Part shown: positions 17,905-26,490 of the stretch, piece after piece | Layout: every line of letters starts with the position of its first letter | How positions within the stretch are numbered: the stretch's first letter is position 1 | Assembly: GCF_012911895.1 (NCBI RefSeq) | Contig: NZ_JAAXCV010000027.1 | Location: forward strand, 62,001-126,000 | Source: Bacillus sp. RO3 | Lineage (GTDB): Bacteria; Bacillota; Bacilli; Bacillales; Bacillaceae_B | DNA: 64,000 nt | Direction of reading: 5' to 3' | Translations under genes and position numbers: made by a program | The notes under the pieces: model-generated | Database searches by the model: none | Told to the model about the DNA's origin: nothing | What the model saw: only the letters and a program-made list of their open reading frames with translations

Positions 17905-19424
17905 AACGCTTCCTCCATCATTTGTTGTTTGGTAAGTGTGTAGGAAGGATCTTCATTCATCAGCATATTGGTGGTGATCCGAGCTGATTCTAATATTGTT
18001 GGCAATCCGCTTCCAGGATGAGTGCCCCCTCCGACCAACCAGCAATTTTCCAGTTCTTCAAATCGATTATGGGGGCGTAGAGCCATCATTTGTGTTAATT
18101 GATGACCAAGATTGAAGGTTGCCCCTTCATAAATATTGAAGTCCACTTCCCAATGACGGGGTGAAATGATCTTTTCTACCTGAATATGATTGCGTATGTT
18201 TTCTATCCCTGCTTTCCTTTCTACCGCATCCAATACAAGATCTCTGAAGGTTTGTTCATTTTCAGTCCAATCGATCCCGCTTACATTGTTCGGTACGGGA
18301 GCGAGTATATACAAGGTAGAATGTCCCGGAGGTGCAAGTGTCGGATCTGTCACGGAAGCATTCTGAATATAAATGGAAGGGTCTTCTGGGAGAGTGTACG
18401 TCTCCGTAATTTCCTCAACGTTCCGCTTATAATCCTCTGCAAATACAATACTGTGATGGGGGAGGTCATACTGTTTATCAATACCCAGATAGATCATAAA
18501 GGTAGAACAGGAATAGTTTTTCTTTTTCAGTTTTTCTTTACTGTATTTCTTTAAGACTCCATCTTCCACCAGATTCGTCATGACGTGGGCAAAATCACCG
18601 TTGATGATGACTTCATCTGCGGCAATCTGTTCTCCGACTTCTGTTATGATCCCTTTCACCACATTCCGGTCTTCAATCCATAAGTTCCTGACTCCTTGCC
18701 CGAGGTGGATTGAGCCTCCATGCTCTCTCACTACTTTCGCCATGGCACCGGATAATTGATTCACCCCTCCAATAGGATGGAAAATGCCATATTCATGTTC
18801 CATAAAGGACAGAATCGAAAAAGCACCAGGACACTCCCACGGAGACATACCTAAATACTTTGATTGAAAAGTGAAGGCCAATCGCAGCTCATGATCTGAA
18901 AAATAGTCACTCAACACACTGTATAGAGATTTCCCCAGTGACAATTGTGGAAGAGCCCTCAAAACCTTCCAGCTGATATATTGATAATATCGATCCATAG
19001 GGCTCTGGAGAATCGGTTTTAAACGCTCCATTTTCTTGCGGGTATCATTCATGAACCGAGTGTATCCTTCTGCATTCCCTGGATAATAACGTTCGATCTC
19101 CTCGGACAATCTTTCTGGATCTTTGTACATTTGCACTCTTTTATCTTTAAAGATGAGTTCATACATCATGGAGAGTTCCTTTAAGTCCACATAGTCATGG
19201 AGATTCCTCCCCGATGCCTCAAATAATTCTTCAGCAATCTCAGGCATACTCAGAAATGTCGGCCCAATATCGAACGTATAGCCCTCCAGCGTGATGGAGC
19301 CATTCCGACCGCCAACAAATGATTGCTTTTCATATACATGTACGTCGTACCCTTTGGCGGCAAGAAGCATGGCTGCGGCCAAACCTCCGGGACCTGCGCC
19401 GATGACGATAATTTTTTTGGCCAT
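17901..19424 (-). CDS. Carotenoid desaturase/oxidase, CrtN/CrtI family (first of two)
   Basis: The start is ATG 19424 (MAKKIIVIGAGPGGLAAAML) behind GGAGG, giving 507 residues. The FAD motif is GAGPGGLAAA, then VGGRNGSI, a CrtI-type core with FQSKYLGMSPWECPGAF and YSCSTFMIYLGIDK, and the C-terminal LVGGGTHPGSGLPTILESAR. The last segment is the phytoene-desaturase signature and is closer to classical CrtN/CrtI than the downstream paralogue. It likely dehydrogenates diapophytoene to neurosporene- or lycopene-type products at the membrane. It is first in the operon crtNb-crtN-crtM. An A/T-rich promoter region with an 11-bp tandem repeat lies upstream. The CrtN versus CrtNb/CrtP assignment is uncertain. 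Confidence 0.85.
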   Translation of the reverse strand: MAKKIIVIGAGPGGLAAAMLLAAKGYDVHVYEKQSFVGGRNGSITLEGYTFDIGPTFLSMPEIAEELFEASGRNLHDYVDLKELSMMYELIFKDKRVQMYKDPERLSEEIERYYPGNAEGYTRFMNDTRKKMERLKPILQSPMDRYYQYISWKVLRALPQLSLGKSLYSVLSDYFSDHELRLAFTFQSKYLGMSPWECPGAFSILSFMEHEYGIFHPIGGVNQLSGAMAKVVREHGGSIHLGQGVRNLWIEDRNVVKGIITEVGEQIAADEVIINGDFAHVMTNLVEDGVLKKYSKEKLKKKNYSCSTFMIYLGIDKQYDLPHHSIVFAEDYKRNVEEITETYTLPEDPSIYIQNASVTDPTLAPPGHSTLYILAPVPNNVSGIDWTENEQTFRDLVLDAVERKAGIENIRNHIQVEKIISPRHWEVDFNIYEGATFNLGHQLTQMMALRPHNRFEELENCWLVGGGTHPGSGLPTILESARITTNMLMNEDPSYTLTKQQMMEEAL

Positions 19425-19459
19425 TGTGATTGCCTCCAATGTTTTTATTTGTACATTTA

Positions 19460-19481
19460 TTATACAATACTTATACAATAC
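19460..19481. repeat. Tandem 11-bp repeat in the carotenoid operon promoter region
   Basis: TTATACAATAC occurs twice head-to-tail (19460-19470, 19471-19481). On the minus strand it gives two overlapping -10-like TATAAT/TATAAG boxes about 36-57 bp upstream of the first desaturase start, so it is probably the promoter itself. Confidence 0.6.
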
Positions 19482-19633
19482 TTTTCCACAATAAAAAACG
19501 CTTAAACTCTATTTTTCCAATTTTATTTGTTTTCTATGATGAATGCGCTTGTCCATCATATAGTCATCACGAAAATACCTTGATAAAACCCATTCTTAAT
19601 GAGCTACTCGTTGTACACAGGTCTTCACAGAGT

Positions 19634-19680
19634 AAAGGCATAGCAAAAGGTTTACCCCCTTTTACTATGCCTCCTTTTAC
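19634..19680 (-). terminator. Terminator of asnO
   Basis: AAAGGCATAGCAAAAGG (19634-19650) faces CCTTTTACTATGCCTCCTTT (from 19659). The stem is about 15 bp with one mismatch and A/T-rich flanks. Confidence 0.65.
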
Positions 19681-19746
19681 AGATCATTATTACTATAAAT
19701 CTATGTGTGTACCTGTCTCTTCATTCTTGTGTTTTCTAGAATCATC

Positions 19747-21594
19747 CTACTCTACAATCTCAACATTGTAATCCTTGAACCAGACATGGATCTGGGCCAG
19801 GTGGGCAAGGAGTTGAGGACCCGTCATGAGCTGGCCGTACCACGGCACCTGGAAGGCAGAGCCACCCGTTGCAACGATTTCGTTCAGCTTTTCTTTATCA
19901 AACAGCTCATAAAGTACACTTGACTTGTCTTCGAGGATCTCACTCAACCAGTCACTCACCAGTTTCGTGTAGACTGGATGATGAGTCTTCGGATATGGAC
20001 TTTTCTTACGGTAAAGGACTTCGTGAGGCAGAACGCCCTCAAGGGCCTTACGTAAAATTCCCTTTTCTCTTCCATCATGCATCTTCATCTCCCACGGAAT
20101 GTTCCATACGTACTCTACAAGTCTGTGGTCAGCAAACGGCACCCTGACCTCCAGGCTCGCCCCCATGCTCATACGATCCTTTCGATCTAATAATGTCGTC
20201 ATAAACCAAAGCAAATTCAAATAGAATAATTGCCGCCTTTTCGTTTCGACTTCACCCTCACCTTCTAATAAAGGGGTTTCAGCCACTGTGCGATCATATT
20301 GCTCAAGCACATATTCTTCCAGATTTAATTTCTTGCTCCATTCTTCTTTCAAGAGGCCCTGACGTTCAGCCGTGGAACGCATCCAGGGAAATCCCCTGCG
20401 GTCGAAATCCTCCGGCCGGTGAAACCACGGGTAGCCCCCGAATATTTCATCTGCACATTCCCCTGATAATCCTACTGTGAAATCTTGTTTAATTTCACGA
20501 CAGAACCATAACAAGGAGGAATCGACGTCAGCCATCCCGGGTAAATCTCTTACATGAACCGCTTCCGTGAGATAGTCCTTTAATTGTTGCTGACTGATGA
20601 CGCAGCGATGATGGACTGTATTGAACTCGGACGTCATTTTTTCAATCCACGGTGCGTCAGAATTCGGCTGAAAATCATTCGCTTTAAAATACTGTTCGTT
20701 TTCTTCATAATCAATGGAATAGGTATGAAGTTTACCTTTTCCCTCTTCTTTATAGCTATTTGCAGCCACAGCTGTAATCGCGCTGGAATCAAGGCCCCCT
20801 GATAAGAAAGTACAGAGCGGCACATCAGATACCAGCTGTCTCTTTATAGCGTCGGTCAACAGGAAGCGCACTTTTTCCACCGTTTCTGTAAACGAGTCAG
20901 TATGCTTCTCACTTTTCACATTCCAGTATCTCCATATTTTCAGGCCATCTTTTGAAAATCGGAGTGCATGGGCAGGCCGAAGCTCCTTCACTCCTTTAAA
21001 CACACCATTTCCCGGCGTGCGGGATGGTCCGAGTCCGAGTACTTCCGCCAGTCCCCTGTGGTCTACATGAGGCTTAATATCCGGATGAGCAAGTAACGCT
21101 TTTATTTCAGAGCCGAAAATGATTTCCTCTTCCTTTTCAAAATAAAATAAAGGCTTAACGCCCATTCTATCCCTGCCTATAAATACATGTTCCTTTTCAG
21201 CATCCCAGACAGCAAAGGCGAAAATCCCATTTAAATGATCAACACATCCCTCCCTCCACTCGATATAGGAAGTCAACAGTACCTCTGTATCAGAATGTCC
21301 ATTGAAGGAATAACCTTTTGAAATAAGTATCTGACGTAAATCCTCCGTATTGTAAAGCTCTCCATTGTAACAGATCGTATATAGATGGTCTTTATGCTGG
21401 ATGCTCATAGGCTGCCTTCCACCTGCAGGATCTACTACAATCAACCTTTTATGACCGAACGCAACATGTTGATCGAACCACACATTCGTTTCATCTGGCC
21501 CTCTTTTAGAAAGGGTTTCAGCCATTTTTTCCACAATTTCTTTTTGACCATTCAAATGTTGCTTATAATCGATCCAACCTGTAATTCCACACAT
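19747..21594 (-). CDS. asnO: Glutamine-hydrolysing asparagine synthetase (AsnO type)
   Basis: The start is set at ATG 21594 so that the nucleophile Cys follows the initiator Met (MCGITGW); the frame extends five codons further with GTG. The 615-residue protein has an N-terminal class-II glutaminase domain (RGPDETNVW, YNGELYN, GHSDTEVLL) and a C-terminal synthetase domain with the ATP-pyrophosphatase loop FLSGGLDSSAI and GECADEIFGGYPW. It converts aspartate, glutamine and ATP to asparagine in the cytosol. Length and position match B. subtilis asnO (yisO), which also neighbours yisP. It is monocistronic and divergent from the yisN-like gene. No T-box leader is seen. Confidence 0.93.
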   Translation of the reverse strand: MCGITGWIDYKQHLNGQKEIVEKMAETLSKRGPDETNVWFDQHVAFGHKRLIVVDPAGGRQPMSIQHKDHLYTICYNGELYNTEDLRQILISKGYSFNGHSDTEVLLTSYIEWREGCVDHLNGIFAFAVWDAEKEHVFIGRDRMGVKPLFYFEKEEEIIFGSEIKALLAHPDIKPHVDHRGLAEVLGLGPSRTPGNGVFKGVKELRPAHALRFSKDGLKIWRYWNVKSEKHTDSFTETVEKVRFLLTDAIKRQLVSDVPLCTFLSGGLDSSAITAVAANSYKEEGKGKLHTYSIDYEENEQYFKANDFQPNSDAPWIEKMTSEFNTVHHRCVISQQQLKDYLTEAVHVRDLPGMADVDSSLLWFCREIKQDFTVGLSGECADEIFGGYPWFHRPEDFDRRGFPWMRSTAERQGLLKEEWSKKLNLEEYVLEQYDRTVAETPLLEGEGEVETKRRQLFYLNLLWFMTTLLDRKDRMSMGASLEVRVPFADHRLVEYVWNIPWEMKMHDGREKGILRKALEGVLPHEVLYRKKSPYPKTHHPVYTKLVSDWLSEILEDKSSVLYELFDKEKLNEIVATGGSAFQVPWYGQLMTGPQLLAHLAQIHVWFKDYNVEIVE

Positions 21595-21752
21595 TGTGAT
21601 CATCCTCACTTTCTAATCAAACAAACTGGGCTCATGGACACATAAATTATTTTATGCAGAAAGCTTTTAAATAGTTAATTGTCTCAATCAATCTTTACAT
21701 GAATGAAATATGATAATTATGACAAGAAATGTAGATAAGGAGGGATATTCAC

Positions 21753-22316
21753 TTGAGCAACACATTTCGTTCAAATATATTAAAATCCCAAAAAAGATCC
21801 TATTCCGAGGGCACTGCTCTATTCGAAGAGGATACGTGGTACTTTTTCGAAATCGATGCCGAGGAAGAGTCTGAGCTCGAATTTTACCTCAATCATGAAT
21901 TGAAAGTATATAGAGATGGTGATTGGCTTACCGGTGTTCTTTTGGAAGATGGCGTCATCGTCACACCGTATGAACGGATAAGAATCGAAAATGGAGACCG
22001 GATTCTAATCAAGAAGAATATATTGTATTCGTTGGAGAATTTATTGGAAGAGATATCAGATGATGCCTTTCACCAGTTTACTACTGCTTTGAACAATCTG
22101 GGTTATTCCATATATGATAGTATTTTTTGTCACAATCACCTCGTCTTCCTCGGAAACCAAAAAATCAAAGAAGGAGTCAATTTCATCACCTTCGATAACG
22201 GAGTAGAGGTTTGTGCCGTCCAGCATCACTTCACCTATTACAAAAAAAAGCGGGACCGCTTTGAGTTCACTTTGAGCACAGGTAGACGGATTGTGATCGA
22301 AAGCTTTCACGTTTAA
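21753..22316 (+). CDS. Conserved protein, YisN-like (DUF2777)
   Basis: The start is TTG 21753, eight bases behind AAGGAGGG (21737-21744), giving 187 residues. It is soluble and acidic in the first half (EEDTWYFFEIDAEEESELEFYL) with no signal peptide, membrane segment or metal motif. I do not recognise a catalytic domain. The gene lies between asnO and yisL as yisN does in B. subtilis and is similar in size, so it is probably the YisN/DUF2777 orthologue. This is positional inference plus faint memory of the family. A terminator follows. Function is unknown. Confidence 0.7.
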   Translation: MSNTFRSNILKSQKRSYSEGTALFEEDTWYFFEIDAEEESELEFYLNHELKVYRDGDWLTGVLLEDGVIVTPYERIRIENGDRILIKKNILYSLENLLEEISDDAFHQFTTALNNLGYSIYDSIFCHNHLVFLGNQKIKEGVNFITFDNGVEVCAVQHHFTYYKKKRDRFEFTLSTGRRIVIESFHV

Positions 22317-22341
22317 AGTCATACATTGCTATAACCAAAGT

Positions 22342-22383
22342 AAAAAGCAAACACCTTTCGTTTTAAAAGGCATTTGCTTTTTC
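22342..22383 (+). terminator. Terminator of the yisN-like gene
   Basis: AAAAAGCAAACACCTTT (22342-22358) pairs with AAAGGCATTTGCTTTTT; the stem has one mismatch and is followed by T's. Confidence 0.75.
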
Positions 22384-22491
22384 TATTGTCCATTAACATG
22401 TAAACAGAGAGGGTCCACACCTTCGACTCAATACGGGTTGACTGAGCCTTGGCAGACTTCGTGATAAAAAATAACTCAAAAGATTTATACA

Positions 22492-22523
22492 AAAGAGGCG
22501 ATCCACCAGGTGAATCGCCTCTT
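22492..22523 (-). terminator. Terminator of yisL
   Basis: AAAGAGGCGAT (22492-22502) and ATCGCCTCTTT (22513-22523) form a perfect 11-bp stem; read leftwards it ends in TTTTG. Confidence 0.7.
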
Positions 22524-22545
22524 TGAACGCGTCATGCAGTCCAGA

Positions 22546-22917
22546 CTATCCCAGGAAATTCAATCCCAGCGGCAAACGTAATCCGAGAAGGATAACGATG
22601 ATTAAAGCTACCAATAATTGAATCCAGAATACCTTCGTGCTCTTGCCTTTTTTCATTCGTACCAGGACCATTTCAAACATCCCGATGACCCAGATCCCGA
22701 CCAATCCTTTGATTCCGTAAAGTGCCGGGGCAATTCCTTGATGCTTCCAGAATAACAGGGAACCCGTTAAAATGATCAGTAAGTAGAATAATCGCAAGAT
22801 CATATGTACTACTTTCATGCCTTTATTCTTTCCTGCATTATGCAAGCCTACTGCCACAAAGAAAAGAATGACGGCAATGACCCAAGTGGTTATATGGGCA
22901 TGTGTATTATCAAACAT
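22546..22917 (-). CDS. yisL: UPF0344 membrane protein YisL
   Basis: The 123-residue integral membrane protein has four predicted helices and begins MFDNTHAHITTWVIAVILFF. The family features HITTW near the start, MILRLFYLLIILTG, VIGMFEMVLVRMKKGK and LRLPLGLNFLG match YisL. Function is unknown in the family. It is the third gene of a minus-strand run DUF418-yisK-yisL, 72 bp after yisK, with a good terminator downstream. In B. subtilis yisK and yisL are also adjacent. Confidence 0.85.
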   Translation of the reverse strand: MFDNTHAHITTWVIAVILFFVAVGLHNAGKNKGMKVVHMILRLFYLLIILTGSLLFWKHQGIAPALYGIKGLVGIWVIGMFEMVLVRMKKGKSTKVFWIQLLVALIIVILLGLRLPLGLNFLG

Positions 22918-22989
22918 AATGAACCTCCTACAAGTAGATAGTATACGTTCATAATATTACCATAGTCTTTACTGCAACTGTAACAATAA

Positions 22990-23859
22990 CTAGGGCTGTA
23001 ACCGATTTGTCAAAATTCCAAGAGATTCGATTTCGATTTCCACTTTATCACCCTTATTCAAAAAACGGGGAGGATTGAACCCTTTACCTACTCCAGCCGG
23101 TGTGCCGGTAGCAATAATATCCCCGGGCTCTAGTGTCATCCCCTTTGATAACGTTGAAATAATTTCAGGAATGAAGAAGATCATATCACCTGTGTTGGAC
23201 GATTGGCGGATTTCACCATTTACCTTCGTCGTGATTTTCAGATGATGAGGATCACTCACTTCATCCTTTGTAATCAGATACGGACCGATTGGGCATGTTG
23301 TATCCAAACTTTTCCCTATAAAAAATTGACCATGCTTTTTCTGAAGATCCCGGGCGGTTATATCATTGAGGATCGTATATCCGAATACGTATTCCATAGC
23401 TTCTTCCTCGGAGATCCGGGTCCCTCTCCTGCCGATCACGACAGCAAGCTCCCCTTCATAGTCAAGTTCAGCCGTCACTCCCTCATGGTTCAGTACCATC
23501 TCTTCATGGCCGACAACGGTATTCGTCGCTTTTGTAAAAATCATGAGTTCATTTGGGATATCCTGTTCACCTCCCATTTCAATGGCATGATCACGATAAT
23601 TCTTCCCGACGCACATAATATTCCTCTTCACATTTGGCAGGGGCGGCAGCCATTTCACCTCATCCATTGAATAAGAACTTAATTCTGCCGGGACGTCCTG
23701 AAGAATGTTTTCTACCCTTAGTAGAAAACATTCTCCTTCTACTATCCCGGTTTGCAGGTCGTGGGGTAATTCGTGTCTCCCCGCTAATTCTATTATCCTG
23801 TCATCACGCACTACACCAAATGTACGCCTTTCCCCTGTCTGAAAGCTAACGAATTTCAT
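22990..23859 (-). CDS. yisK: Fumarylacetoacetate hydrolase-family protein YisK
   Basis: The 289-residue protein has the FAH fold: CVGKNYRDHAIEMGG, the metal-ligand run ELDYEGELAVVIGR with acidic residues, and the C-terminal GDIIATGTPAGVGKGF. FAH-family enzymes cleave or decarboxylate acidic keto substrates using Mg2+/Mn2+. B. subtilis YisK has been described as an oxaloacetate decarboxylase linked to cell-shape proteins, from memory. The N-terminal segment (KFVSFQTGERRTFGVV) is the usual short FAH N-domain. It is cotranscribed with the DUF418 gene upstream (34 bp) and yisL downstream. Confidence 0.88.
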   Translation of the reverse strand: MKFVSFQTGERRTFGVVRDDRIIELAGRHELPHDLQTGIVEGECFLLRVENILQDVPAELSSYSMDEVKWLPPLPNVKRNIMCVGKNYRDHAIEMGGEQDIPNELMIFTKATNTVVGHEEMVLNHEGVTAELDYEGELAVVIGRRGTRISEEEAMEYVFGYTILNDITARDLQKKHGQFFIGKSLDTTCPIGPYLITKDEVSDPHHLKITTKVNGEIRQSSNTGDMIFFIPEIISTLSKGMTLEPGDIIATGTPAGVGKGFNPPRFLNKGDKVEIEIESLGILTNRLQP

Positions 23860-23893
23860 CCTGTATCCATCCCCTTTATATAAGTAATAATTA

Positions 23894-25078
23894 TTACTCG
23901 CCCTTTTTTACCACAGAGTTCTTCCCATAGCTCAATACTCGCCACATCTTTTCAACTGGACCGTATGTGAACTTGGATAACCAAATCTCTGAAAGGATCA
24001 CTTGTATGATAAAGATCCCGATTGCAAGCATCGTCCCTGTCGTTAACGTCACTTCTCCATATAATCCAAAACCATACGAATAGAAAATGAGGGTCCCGAT
24101 GATTGACTGCATAAGGTAGTTCGTCAGGGACATTTTTCCTACCGAGGATAAAGGCTTGCTCCATTTCATGATTTTTTCATTCAACAATAATATCGAAAGG
24201 ATAATTGCATAAGATACTGATAAGAACGGACCTCCTAAAAAGTCCTGGATATACGCATAAGCAAAGTTGGACTGAAGGAATAATGGCAGTGACTTAATGA
24301 TGAGCCCGATCACCAAGGTGCTGCTTCCCACAAGAATCCATGTCTTCTTATAATCTTTCACTTTTTCTAATAGTTGCAGTTTACTAGCCCCTGCTCCAAT
24401 CATCATCATGGGAAGAATCGAAAGCAATAAGAAAATGAGATTACCCGGTGAATTGACTGCATACCAGTCTTCAAAACGCTGTTCCATAATACTTGTGAAA
24501 CTCCCCGAAGCATATGCGGCAACAGAATTCTGCAGCGACTGGATATCAGTGAACTGGGTCACTCCAGTGGGATCTGCAAATGTCATTAAAAACAGTAATA
24601 TACTGAAAAACAACTGTGGCAGCAGAAACAACAATCCTCCCAACCACAATAATCCCTTTCCAGACATTCTCATAAATGCAAGAAGAAGAAGACCAAAAAC
24701 CGCATAGTTAATCAAGATATCCCCTGACCAAATGAGGAAAGCATGAATGGAGCCGATTCCCAATAAGACGAGAAGCCTCCTGATTCCAAATAGGTAAAAA
24801 GACGTCCCTTTAAGGGAAGCCCTTTGCTGCTGAATCCCCAGTCCATATCCGAACATCATGGCGAACAGGGGATAAAAACTCGCCTGTACCAATACATCGA
24901 TCCATGGATATAAGGCGATATCTTCAGGGGTTTTCCACCATGAATAAGGGTCCAGATACAGGAATGGTGAATGGAAGGATATCATATTGATGATAAAAAT
25001 GCCTAGTAAGGAAAATCCCCTGATCACATCGAGACTGACAATACGTTCTGAATGTTCCGTTGGTGATAACGAGTTCAT
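23894..25078 (-). CDS. DUF418 family membrane protein
   Basis: The start is ATG 25078 (MNSLSPTEHSERIVSLDVIRGF) because GGAGGAAC lies ten bases upstream; the open frame extends five codons further. The 394-residue polytopic protein has about ten helices, the N-terminal DVIRGFSLLGIFIINM motif and the C-terminal DUF418 block (GKMSLTNYLMQSIIGTLIFYSYGFGLYG, GPVEKMWRVLSYG). It resembles acyltransferase-3-like membrane proteins and B. subtilis YxaH/YrkO. Function is unknown. It is the first gene of the run with yisK and yisL, and its start faces the gerP promoter. Confidence 0.85.
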   Translation of the reverse strand: MNSLSPTEHSERIVSLDVIRGFSLLGIFIINMISFHSPFLYLDPYSWWKTPEDIALYPWIDVLVQASFYPLFAMMFGYGLGIQQQRASLKGTSFYLFGIRRLLVLLGIGSIHAFLIWSGDILINYAVFGLLLLAFMRMSGKGLLWLGGLLFLLPQLFFSILLFLMTFADPTGVTQFTDIQSLQNSVAAYASGSFTSIMEQRFEDWYAVNSPGNLIFLLLSILPMMMIGAGASKLQLLEKVKDYKKTWILVGSSTLVIGLIIKSLPLFLQSNFAYAYIQDFLGGPFLSVSYAIILSILLLNEKIMKWSKPLSSVGKMSLTNYLMQSIIGTLIFYSYGFGLYGEVTLTTGTMLAIGIFIIQVILSEIWLSKFTYGPVEKMWRVLSYGKNSVVKKGE

Positions 25079-25146
25079 GTAAAGTTCCTCCAAAAAAATT
25101 AATCTTGTTTCTATTCTAACCCCAAATACGAAAATAGGCGATTATC

Positions 25147-25173
25147 ACCTATTCGTTCTCATAACATAGAATA
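25147..25173 (+). promoter_or_regulatory. Sigma-K-type promoter of gerPA
   Basis: AC at 25147-25148, 16 bp, then CATAGAATA (25165-25173) fits the sigma-K consensus AC-N16-CATANNNTA. It lies about 37 bp upstream of the gerPA start, fitting mother-cell expression of a coat gene. Confidence 0.65.
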
Positions 25174-25209
25174 ACAATAGTTAACTTTGTCTTAAAGGTG
25201 TGAGTGATA

Positions 25210-25431
25210 ATGCCCGCAATCGTAGGAATTGCACAAGTCGTTAGCGTCGGTTCAAGCGCCGTCTTTCATATCGGGGATGTATTCAACATCAGTCCAATCT
25301 CAACAGCCAAAACCTTTGCAGGAGCAGGATCGTTCATAACAGGAAAAGGGATATCCGTCTACAACGAAAGTTCCTTGACCTACACGGTGGACGATGATGC
25401 AGTAGATCAAGGAATAAACTTTAACCTATGA
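25210..25431 (+). CDS. gerPA: Spore germination/coat permeability protein GerPA
   Basis: The start is ATG 25210, nine bases after AAAGGTG; GTG 25204 in the same frame is too close to it. The 73 residues begin MPAIVGIAQVVSVGSSAVFHIGD and end VDQGINFNL. This is the GerPA/GerPF family (GerPA/GerPF/YpzD-type). GerP proteins are made in the mother cell late in sporulation and let germinants pass the coat. It is the first gene of the operon and a paralogue of the last gene, gerPF. Confidence 0.88.
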   Translation: MPAIVGIAQVVSVGSSAVFHIGDVFNISPISTAKTFAGAGSFITGKGISVYNESSLTYTVDDDAVDQGINFNL

Positions 25432-25443
25432 GTGTGATGCCGA

Positions 25444-25671
25444 ATGACGAATTATTATGTTCAACAATCCATACAGATTCAATTTATTAAAATAGGGGGA
25501 ATGTCCAATTCTTCCATCTTTCAGATCGGAACATGCGGACAGATTGCCACAAATGATTTCCTATTTAATACAGGGGGCTTTACGGAGCCTGCTCCGGAAG
25601 CTGAGAAAAACGGGAACGGAAAGCCTCCACCTTCTGTCGCACCCCTTGTTCCCCTGCAAGCGCCCGGATAA
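25444..25671 (+). CDS. gerPB: Spore germination protein GerPB
   Basis: The 75-residue protein begins MTNYYVQQSIQIQFIKIGGMSNSSIFQIG and has a C-terminal Pro-rich end (KPPPSVAPLVPLQAPG) typical of GerPB. It lies 12 bp after gerPA in the same operon. It is a coat-associated protein needed for germinant access; no catalytic residues are evident. The SNSSIFQIG element is echoed in other GerP members (SSAVFHIG, SSVIHIGN), suggesting a shared small beta-rich unit. Confidence 0.88.
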   Translation: MTNYYVQQSIQIQFIKIGGMSNSSIFQIGTCGQIATNDFLFNTGGFTEPAPEAEKNGNGKPPPSVAPLVPLQAPG

Positions 25672-25703
25672 TTTTAATCGCGACAAACGAAAGAGGTGAC
25701 AGT

Positions 25704-26333
25704 ATGAACAATTATTATATGACCCCACAACAACTTTATCAGTACATCGAAATGTTGAACACGAAAATTGTCGCGTTGGAAAAGAAAGTGAATCAACTGT
25801 CACAGGAGTTAACAACTTTGAGGGATTCCCCCAAAATAAATGTGGAAAAAATCGAATACAAATTCGACCAGCTGAAAGTGGAATCTCTTGACGGGACCCT
25901 CAACATAGGATTGAACCCCAATAACTTAAAGGAAACGATAGAGGATTTAGCCGTCGAGCAAAATGTTGATGTCCAATCAATCAAGGACATCAACCCATAT
26001 AAAAAAAGAATTACGGAAGAAATTAAGGCTTACATCGATTCCGATCTCCAAAGCCTGATTCAGGATAATGAAATGCAATTTAACCGCTCACTTGATCCAT
26101 CTTACTACGAAATGATCAAGCAGGATTTGTTAAATCAGATGCCACAACGGATAGATTTCTATTTACAAAACATCCCTTACATCGAATCGAAACACCAAGA
26201 AGGGGAATGGGAACGAAAAATCATCACCAAGATCAAAAAGGATATCGAGACAGCCCTTTTCTCCTTTATGTCCCAAATACCTGAACATATGGAAGGAATG
26301 AACAATCATGAACCTCCAGGTAATCAATCGTGA
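25704..26333 (+). CDS. gerPC: Spore germination protein GerPC
   Basis: The 209-residue protein has an N-terminal coiled coil (about 5-40, YQYIEMLNTKIVALEKKVNQLSQEL) followed by an acidic helical region with no signal peptide. This matches GerPC, the largest member of the operon, thought to organise or localise the other GerP proteins in the coat. RBS AAAGAGGTG precedes the ATG. Its 3' end overlaps the gerPD start by 26 nt. Confidence 0.88.
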   Translation: MNNYYMTPQQLYQYIEMLNTKIVALEKKVNQLSQELTTLRDSPKINVEKIEYKFDQLKVESLDGTLNIGLNPNNLKETIEDLAVEQNVDVQSIKDINPYKKRITEEIKAYIDSDLQSLIQDNEMQFNRSLDPSYYEMIKQDLLNQMPQRIDFYLQNIPYIESKHQEGEWERKIITKIKKDIETALFSFMSQIPEHMEGMNNHEPPGNQS

Positions 26334-26487
26334 ATTATCCGTAGGGAATATTGAAATTGCAGGAGTGGCGAGTTCCTCTCTCGTCCTTGTCGGGGATGCG
26401 GATATCATACAATTGGCCTCTGCATTCGATACTCCCCCTGAGTCACTGATCATCGGTCCATTTGTACCTCTCACTCCTAAAGGGTAA
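26308..26487 (+). CDS. gerPD: Spore germination protein GerPD
   Basis: A short gene encodes 59 residues, MNLQVINRELSVGNIEIAG through SLIIGPFVPLTPKG. It starts at ATG 26308 behind GGAAGGAATG inside the gerPC 3' end. Size, position and the VGNIEIAGVASSSLVLVGD pattern match GerPD. It completes the canonical six-gene GerP set between PC and PE. Confidence 0.88.
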   Translation: MNLQVINRELSVGNIEIAGVASSSLVLVGDADIIQLASAFDTPPESLIIGPFVPLTPKG

Positions 26488-26490
26488 ACC

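Larger units (their letters stand above)
19425..19746. other. Intergenic region between asnO and the carotenoid operon
   Basis: About 320 bp without a gene. It holds the carotenoid operon promoter at the left and the asnO terminator near 19634-19680. Two short rightward open frames here lack ribosome sites and look spurious. Nothing else is visible. Confidence 0.6.

Noticed and set aside
19430-19771. Plus-strand ORF of 113 codons between asnO and the carotenoid operon
   Set aside because: Runs through a promoter and a terminator, has no ribosome site and no family resemblance.
21595-21752. Possible T-box or amino-acid riboswitch before asnO
   Set aside because: The 158-bp divergent gap has neither the conserved T-box sequence nor a specifier-loop-like structure.
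23203-23670. Plus-strand ORF of 155 codons opposite yisK
   Set aside because: Antisense shadow; yisK has full family motifs in the other frame.
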